This document shows, one piece after another, positions 48,219 to 51,890 of a DNA stretch of 51,890 nucleotides (within the stretch, counting starts at the first letter, position 1; each line of letters begins with the position of its first letter). The position numbers and the translations under genes were made by a program. This DNA is from Gammaproteobacteria bacterium (GTDB lineage: Bacteria > Pseudomonadota > Gammaproteobacteria > Pseudomonadales > Azotimanducaceae). The stretch covers positions 1 through 51,890 of the forward strand of contig VGVE01000009.1 of assembly GCA_016874135.1 (NCBI GenBank). The letters run 5' to 3'. The notes under the pieces were generated by a model that worked only from the letters and a program-made list of their open reading frames with translations, was not told the origin of the DNA and did no database searches.

Positions 48219-48565
48219 TCGGATGTGCAGTTGCTTCGAGCGCTCAGCACGACAGCTGGTTGGTTCGACAGGATCGCGCGTGGCTCACTGGCAATCAAGG
48301 CCAGGATGCTTTGCAGTTTTGATGACAGAATGTGAACTGGTTGCCGCAACCGAAGCGGCCAGTGTCGGGATTCTTGTTATCCTCTGGTTATTCCCTGATT
48401 GATCTCTGGTTAATCCGGGAGCGGCTTGGTCAAGCCGGCCACACGGTGCCAGTCGCGGTGCCTGGCCGACGAATCCTCTGCCGCGATTTTCCAATGCTCT
48501 GCGCGATACAGCCGCCCCGGGACCAGCTTCGATGAGACCCGCGGGAGTGACAGGACTTCCTGAAC
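48219..48565. other. Divergent region before the glycosyltransferase remnant
   Basis: About 350 bp with no gene I can support. It should contain the MscK-like promoter. It holds two direct copies of CTCTGGTTA (48382-48390 and 48404-48412), which recur inverted at 49439-49447. An open minus-strand frame (48410-48655) overlaps the glycosyltransferase and looks like none I know. Confidence 0.5.
48382..48412. repeat. Direct repeat CTCTGGTTA, left bracket of the IS/glycosyltransferase scar
   Basis: CTCTGGTTA occurs twice 13 bp apart on the plus strand, followed by TTCCC and ATCCGG. The same 9-mer is present on the minus strand at 49439-49447, followed by GCCC, just upstream of the transposase relic. 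The set may mark the ends of a former mobile unit. Confidence 0.45.
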
Positions 48566-49180
48566 ATGTCGGAAAAGCCAAGGGTATCCGTAATCATCCC
48601 GGTCTTTCGGGTTGAACCATTCATCCGCGAGTGTTTGGACAGCGTCGTCAATCAAACGATGATGGACCCTGAGATCATCTGCGTTTACACGTCTTCATCC
48701 GACAGAAGTGAAGAGATCGTACGGGAGTACGCGGCACGGGATCCGCGATTCAAGGTAATCAACAAGGAAGACGGCGGACTGCCTGAAGCTCGCAACGTCG
48801 GTTTGACACATGCGTCCGGGGAATACATCGCCTTTCTCGACTCGGACGACTATCTCGAAACCACCTGCTGCGAGAGACTTTACGCCGTCGCCAAAGAGCA
48901 GGATGCAGATATGACGATGTTCTACTTCCAGTGCTTCGGCGACATCGACAAGGATTCTCCCCCACGCGATATCAATCGGCTGACCACGATCACGGAGCCG
49001 CTCCAGAAGCTGGAAACGACTTTCGCCAACTGGCAGACCGCATGGTGCAGTCTGTACCGGCACCAGTTCATTCGCGACCAGAACCTGCGCTTTCACTACG
49101 GACTGATCTTCGAAGATCTGCCTGGCAAGCCCACGATCTTCGGTCCAGCCACGACGTTAGGATTTCCTCGCAGCTGCTGA
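48566..49180 (+). pseudogene. Family 2 glycosyltransferase, truncated
   Basis: The first 185 residues follow the GT-A pattern: VSVIIPVFRVEPFIRECLDS, EYIAFLDSDDYLE (the DxD-like metal site) and LIFEDLP near the end. Two features argue against function. The nucleotide-binding 'VDDGSTDGS' is VYTSSSDRS here, with both acidic residues lost. And the protein departs from the family right after FEDLP (about 49124), ending 18 residues later, so the C-terminal part is missing. The breakpoint is next to the transposase relic, which fits loss by insertion. Read as a gene remnant, not as a working transferase. Confidence 0.75.
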
Positions 49181-49201
49181 TGATGGTTGCAGGCGGTTAT
49201 C

Positions 49202-49226
49202 CGCCCAGTCTGTTTTGAACTGGGCG
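49202..49226. repeat. Perfect 8-bp hairpin in the scar
   Basis: CGCCCAGT (49202-49209) and ACTGGGCG (49219-49226) are perfect inverted copies around a 9-base loop. It lies between the glycosyltransferase end and the transposase relic. No U-run follows on either strand, so it is not a good terminator; an origin in the mobile element is possible. Confidence 0.5.
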
Positions 49227-49244
49227 CGTGAACGCCCACCAAGC

Positions 49245-49384
49245 ATACCCGCGTACTTCGCCTTTCAGCGGTAGAAGGTCTGCTCTGAGATGTTGTGTTT
49301 GCGGCACACATCCCGAGTCGCCATGCCACTTTCGGCTTCCTTCAAGACCCGAACAATCTGTTCTTCAGTAAAACGCTTCTTCAT
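49245..49384 (-). mobile_element. IS3-family transposase OrfA N-terminal relic
   Basis: On the minus strand an ATG with a strong GGAGGAG site starts MKKRFTEEQIVRVLKEAESG, then MATRDVCRKHNISEQTFYR, a TGA at 49265-49267, and KAKYAGM. This is the DNA-binding N-terminus of IS3-family OrfA, where the normal sequence is TFYRWKAKYGGM; the TGA replaces Trp. After GM the sequence is no longer OrfA, and no OrfB or integrase core follows. A TATAAT box lies upstream (49426-49431). It is a 5' relic of an insertion sequence. Confidence 0.78.
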
Positions 49385-49438
49385 GGACTCCTCCGTTGAG
49401 GAATCCTAACTCGGCAACTAGACCGATTATAAAAGGGC

Positions 49439-49454
49439 TAACCAGAGTCTGGTT
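49439..49454. repeat. Palindrome at the outer edge of the IS relic
   Basis: AACCAGAGTCTGGTT (49440-49454) is a perfect palindrome with 7-bp arms. Its left half, with the base before it, is the inverted copy of CTCTGGTTA found at 48382 and 48404. It may be the terminal inverted repeat of the lost element, ahead of its TATAAT promoter. Confidence 0.45.
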
Positions 49455-49546
49455 GAATTCACGCGAAACTCAACGAGAATTTTGGAACCCGATGGCACGG
49501 TGATATCACCGGAAATCAACAAATCAACCCTGCAGGCGCGGGACCG

Positions 49547-49565
49547 GCGCTACAATCTGCTCATG
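49547..49565 (+). promoter_or_regulatory. Possible leaderless promoter of uvrC
   Basis: GCGCTACAAT (TACAAT at 49551-49556) lies six bases before the uvrC ATG at 49563. A -10 element at this distance puts the transcript start at or next to the A of the ATG. No ribosome-binding site is visible, and no -35 consensus lies 17 bp upstream. Confidence 0.4.
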
Positions 49566-51398
49566 AGTGCGGCGATACCTTTTGATGCGGATGAGTTTCT
49601 TGCGGGCCTGACCCATCGCCCCGGCGTTTATCGCATGCTCGATGACACCGGCAAGGTGTTGTATGTCGGCAAGGCGCGCAATCTCAAGTCACGAGTAACG
49701 AGCTACTTCCGCTCCGGATCACACACGGCAAAAACCATGGCGCTTGTGGGCCGTATCGCACGGATTGAAGTGACAGTGACAGGCAGTGAAACGGAGGCAT
49801 TGCTGCTTGAACAGAGTCTCATCAAGCTGGAACGCCCGGCTTATAACGTGATGTTGCGGGACGACAAGTCCTATCCGTTTATCTATTTGACTGATCATTC
49901 AGACTTTCCGCGTCTAGCCTTTCATCGGGGTGCGCGCAAGAAAACAGGTAAGTACTTCGGTCCATATCCGTCGGCATCCGCCGTGCGGGAAAGCCTCAAC
50001 ATCCTACAAAAGCTCTTTCGTATCCGGCAGTGTGACGACAACTTCATGAAGAACCGTTCACGGCCTTGTTTGCAGTACCAGATCCAGCGTTGCAGCGGCC
50101 CCTGCGTAAATCTGGTGGATGAGCAGAGCTATGCCGATGACGTACGCTTCGCGATCATGTTCCTCGAAGGCCGCAGCCAAGCCGTGCTTGATGACTACAA
50201 GGGGTTGATGGACGCCGCTGCTGGAGCCCAACAATACGAAAAGGCGGCGCGTTACCGCGATCAGATCATGCGACTGCGTAAGGTGCAGGAGCAACAGTAT
50301 GTATACGCTGCTGAAGGGGATGTGGATGTGTTTGCATACGCCCAGCAGCAGGGCGTGGTCTGTGTGCAGGGCATGTTCATCAGGCAAGGACGGGTACTGG
50401 GCAGCCGCACGTGGTTTCCGCGTAACGAACTTGGCCTTGAATCAGGCGAATTGCTGGAAGCGTTTCTCGACCAGTTCTATCTCGGGGGCAGTGGCCGTGA
50501 TATTCCACGTGACGTGATCACCGCGGTTCCTCTCCCGGATAGTGATCTCCTTGAAACCGCCCTGTCAGAGGGGGCCAGCCGCAAGGTGAAGATTGCGAGT
50601 GACGTTCGTGGACAAAGGGCACGCTGGCTCGATATGGCAACGGAGAATGCCACTTACAATCTGTCGGTGTATCTCGCAGATAAACGGAATGTCCTGGCGC
50701 GCTTTCTCGCGTTGGCGGAATCGCTGTCGATGGATGCCGTGCCGGAAAGGCTCGAGTGTTTCGATATCAGCCACACCATGGGAGAGGGCACTGTTGCGTC
50801 GTGTGTAGTATTCGATCACCAGGGGCCGGCCAAGTCGGACTACCGTCGCTTCAACATCGAGGGGGTCAATCCCGGCGATGATTACGGAGCGATGGAACAG
50901 GCGCTCAGGCGTCGGTATACCCGGCTTAAATCCGGCGAAGGAATTTTCCCGGATCTGCTGGTAATCGACGGTGGTGTGGGCCAGCTGGGTCGCGCCAGAC
51001 AGGTGCTTGCTGAATTGCAGGTCGATGATGTGCCTTTGCTCGGAATCGCCAAAGGACCGACCCGCAAGCCAGGTCTTGAACGTTACTTTTTTGAAGACCA
51101 GGAAGTTGTGTTGAAGCCGGGTTCGGAGGCGGTGTTGTTGCTGCAGCATATCCGTGATGAGGCTCACCGATTTGCAATCACGGGCCACCGAGCCCGTCGA
51201 CAAAAAGCCCGACGGGTCAATGAACTTGATCAGATCGATGGAGTGGGCCCAAAACGCCGCAAAGCCCTGCTCATGCACTTTGGCAGCATCGCGGGTATCA
51301 AAGGCGCAAGCCGAGAGGAAATCGCGCGAGTCCCGGGCATCAATGAAAAGCTTGCTGCGGACATTCATGCGGCATTGCATGGCGAGTCGTCTGACTGA
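49563..51398 (+). CDS. uvrC: Excinuclease ABC subunit C
   Basis: UvrC makes the 3' and 5' incisions in nucleotide excision repair with UvrA and UvrB. The 611-residue length is normal. The GIY-YIG nuclease is at the N-terminus (HRPGVYRMLDD and KVLYVGKARNLKSRV), followed by the cysteine-containing block CLQYQIQRCSGPCV, the UVR domain (EKAARYRDQIMRLRKVQE), the RNase H-like nuclease (CFDISH, VIDGGVGQL) and helix-hairpin-helix motifs at the end (IDGVGPKRRKALL). I chose the ATG at 49563 (MSAAIPFDAD); the frame is open to 49482. The usual upstream gacA/uvrY is replaced by the IS scar. Confidence 0.97.
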   Translation: MSAAIPFDADEFLAGLTHRPGVYRMLDDTGKVLYVGKARNLKSRVTSYFRSGSHTAKTMALVGRIARIEVTVTGSETEALLLEQSLIKLERPAYNVMLRDDKSYPFIYLTDHSDFPRLAFHRGARKKTGKYFGPYPSASAVRESLNILQKLFRIRQCDDNFMKNRSRPCLQYQIQRCSGPCVNLVDEQSYADDVRFAIMFLEGRSQAVLDDYKGLMDAAAGAQQYEKAARYRDQIMRLRKVQEQQYVYAAEGDVDVFAYAQQQGVVCVQGMFIRQGRVLGSRTWFPRNELGLESGELLEAFLDQFYLGGSGRDIPRDVITAVPLPDSDLLETALSEGASRKVKIASDVRGQRARWLDMATENATYNLSVYLADKRNVLARFLALAESLSMDAVPERLECFDISHTMGEGTVASCVVFDHQGPAKSDYRRFNIEGVNPGDDYGAMEQALRRRYTRLKSGEGIFPDLLVIDGGVGQLGRARQVLAELQVDDVPLLGIAKGPTRKPGLERYFFEDQEVVLKPGSEAVLLLQHIRDEAHRFAITGHRARRQKARRVNELDQIDGVGPKRRKALLMHFGSIAGIKGASREEIARVPGINEKLAADIHAALHGESSD

Positions 51399-51490
51399 CG
51401 AACTCCGGTTCGATACCCGATTGAGTTCCTGGACTGAGCGCATTTTTTTACAACGAACCGATGCTGCGACCGGCCGCCGCCTGAGAATGC

Positions 51491-51509
51491 GCGCTAGAAT
51501 GAAGTCATG
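51491..51509 (+). promoter_or_regulatory. Possible leaderless promoter of pgsA
   Basis: GCGCTAGAAT (TAGAAT at 51495-51500) precedes the pgsA ATG (51507) by six bases, the same layout as at uvrC. A transcript would begin at the start codon. No Shine-Dalgarno sequence is visible between the box and the ATG. Confidence 0.4.
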
Positions 51510-51890
51510 AACCTCCCTAACCTCCTCACAACGGCGCGCATGGTTCTGGTGCCCTTCTTTGCGCTGCTCTATGTATCCGAGTGGGAAGGGCGGTACATCG
51601 CCACGGCAACGCTCTTTGCGCTCGCGGCGTTCACCGACTGGCTCGACGGGTTCATCGCCCGCCGGCTCGATCAGACCACACCCTTTGGTGCCTTTCTCGA
51701 TCCCGTCGCCGACAAGATCATCGTTGCCACCGCCCTGGTCCTGATTGTCGGCCACTACAGCGACATCTGGTTGACCTTACCCGCTTCCGTGATCGTCGGC
51801 CGCGAGATCGTGATCTCGGCGCTGCGAGAGTGGATGGCGGAGGTCAATCTGCGTAATCGCGTTGCCGTGTCGTGGCTCGGCAAAGTCAAG
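51507..51890 (+). CDS. pgsA: CDP-diacylglycerol-glycerol-3-phosphate 3-phosphatidyltransferase (cut by window edge)
   Basis: The first 128 codons are present. PgsA makes phosphatidylglycerol phosphate, the committed step of phosphatidylglycerol and cardiolipin synthesis, in the inner membrane. The CDP-alcohol phosphotransferase signature D-x2-DG-x2-AR-x8-G-x3-D-x3-D is complete: DWLDGFIARRLDQTTPFGAF followed by LDPVADK (44-70). The N-terminus MNLPNLLTTARMVLVPFFAL is typical. It follows uvrC after 108 bp, the standard gammaproteobacterial order; tRNA genes often follow it but are outside the window. Confidence 0.95.
   Translation, partial: MNLPNLLTTARMVLVPFFALLYVSEWEGRYIATATLFALAAFTDWLDGFIARRLDQTTPFGAFLDPVADKIIVATALVLIVGHYSDIWLTLPASVIVGREIVISALREWMAEVNLRNRVAVSWLGKVK

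Noticed and set aside
48410..48655. 81-codon minus-strand frame beside the glycosyltransferase
   Set aside because: It overlaps the glycosyltransferase start and matches no family I know; kept only as a note on the intergenic region.
50565..51755. 396-codon minus-strand open frame opposite uvrC and pgsA
   Set aside because: Antisense to two conserved genes; composition is that of a shadow frame.

Overview
The window looks like chromosomal DNA of a free-living, GC-rich gammaproteobacterium. The evidence is gene content: uvrC directly followed by pgsA, a full-length CysB, RlmA and RimO, a YejABEF-type peptide importer, and a paired PD-(D/E)XK nuclease and UvrD-like helicase in place of RecBCD. 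No rRNA, tRNA, CRISPR array, phage module or plasmid replication gene was seen. Genes are densely packed on both strands in short operons, often with 4-bp ATGA or GTGA overlaps.

Layout. 1-5.8 kb (minus strand): the start of an ECF sigma factor and the operon yejA-yejB-yejE-yejF. 5.8-12.4 kb: a phytanoyl-CoA dioxygenase-like enzyme, a DUF3089 alpha/beta hydrolase, an EVE-domain protein, then a plus-strand set (TauD-type dioxygenase, SDR, ADP-ribosylglycohydrolase) converging on a PfkB sugar kinase. 11.5-18.5 kb: housekeeping and small genes, namely cysB-rlmA-pfkB, a YdcH-like protein with a 5'-nucleotidase, a membrane-anchored J-protein, a PilZ protein, a TerB-like protein with a small membrane partner, and rimO. 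18.6-25 kb: a decayed glutathione S-transferase, GFA/MFS, aldo/keto reductase, zinc alcohol dehydrogenase, SnoaL-like protein and an SDR. 25-32.5 kb: an RlpA-like protein, PhoD phosphatase with an epoxide-hydrolase-like enzyme, and a minus-strand set of nitronate monooxygenase, MAPEG, VOC and a molybdopterin oxidoreductase. 32.5-39.2 kb: ArsR with a broken SRPBCC gene facing an EamA exporter across a large palindrome, DedA, a decayed TauD, a CoA-transferase and a decayed alkyl sulfatase. 39.2-51.9 kb: the nuclease/helicase pair, a large MscK-like channel, a truncated glycosyltransferase with an IS3-type relic, uvrC and the start of pgsA.

Two themes stand out. First, the accessory part is rich in oxidative and detoxifying enzymes (2-oxoglutarate dioxygenases, SDRs, AKR, ADH, GST, GFA, VOC, MAPEG, nitronate monooxygenase, Mo-enzyme), consistent with breakdown of varied organic compounds. 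Second, this inventory is eroding: GST, SRPBCC, TauD, alkyl sulfatase, a glycosyltransferase and a transposase fragment all carry disabling lesions. In three of them the lesion is TGA at a conserved Trp position. TGA clearly ends many intact genes here, so the code is standard.

I did not find a convincing wholly new system. The best leads are the recurring Trp-to-TGA lesions, the 20-bp divergent operator of the ArsR/EamA locus, the ADP-ribosylglycohydrolase/sugar-kinase neighbourhood, the bracketed glycosyltransferase/IS scar before uvrC, and GCTA(C/G)AAT-N6-ATG start architectures that suggest leaderless mRNAs.
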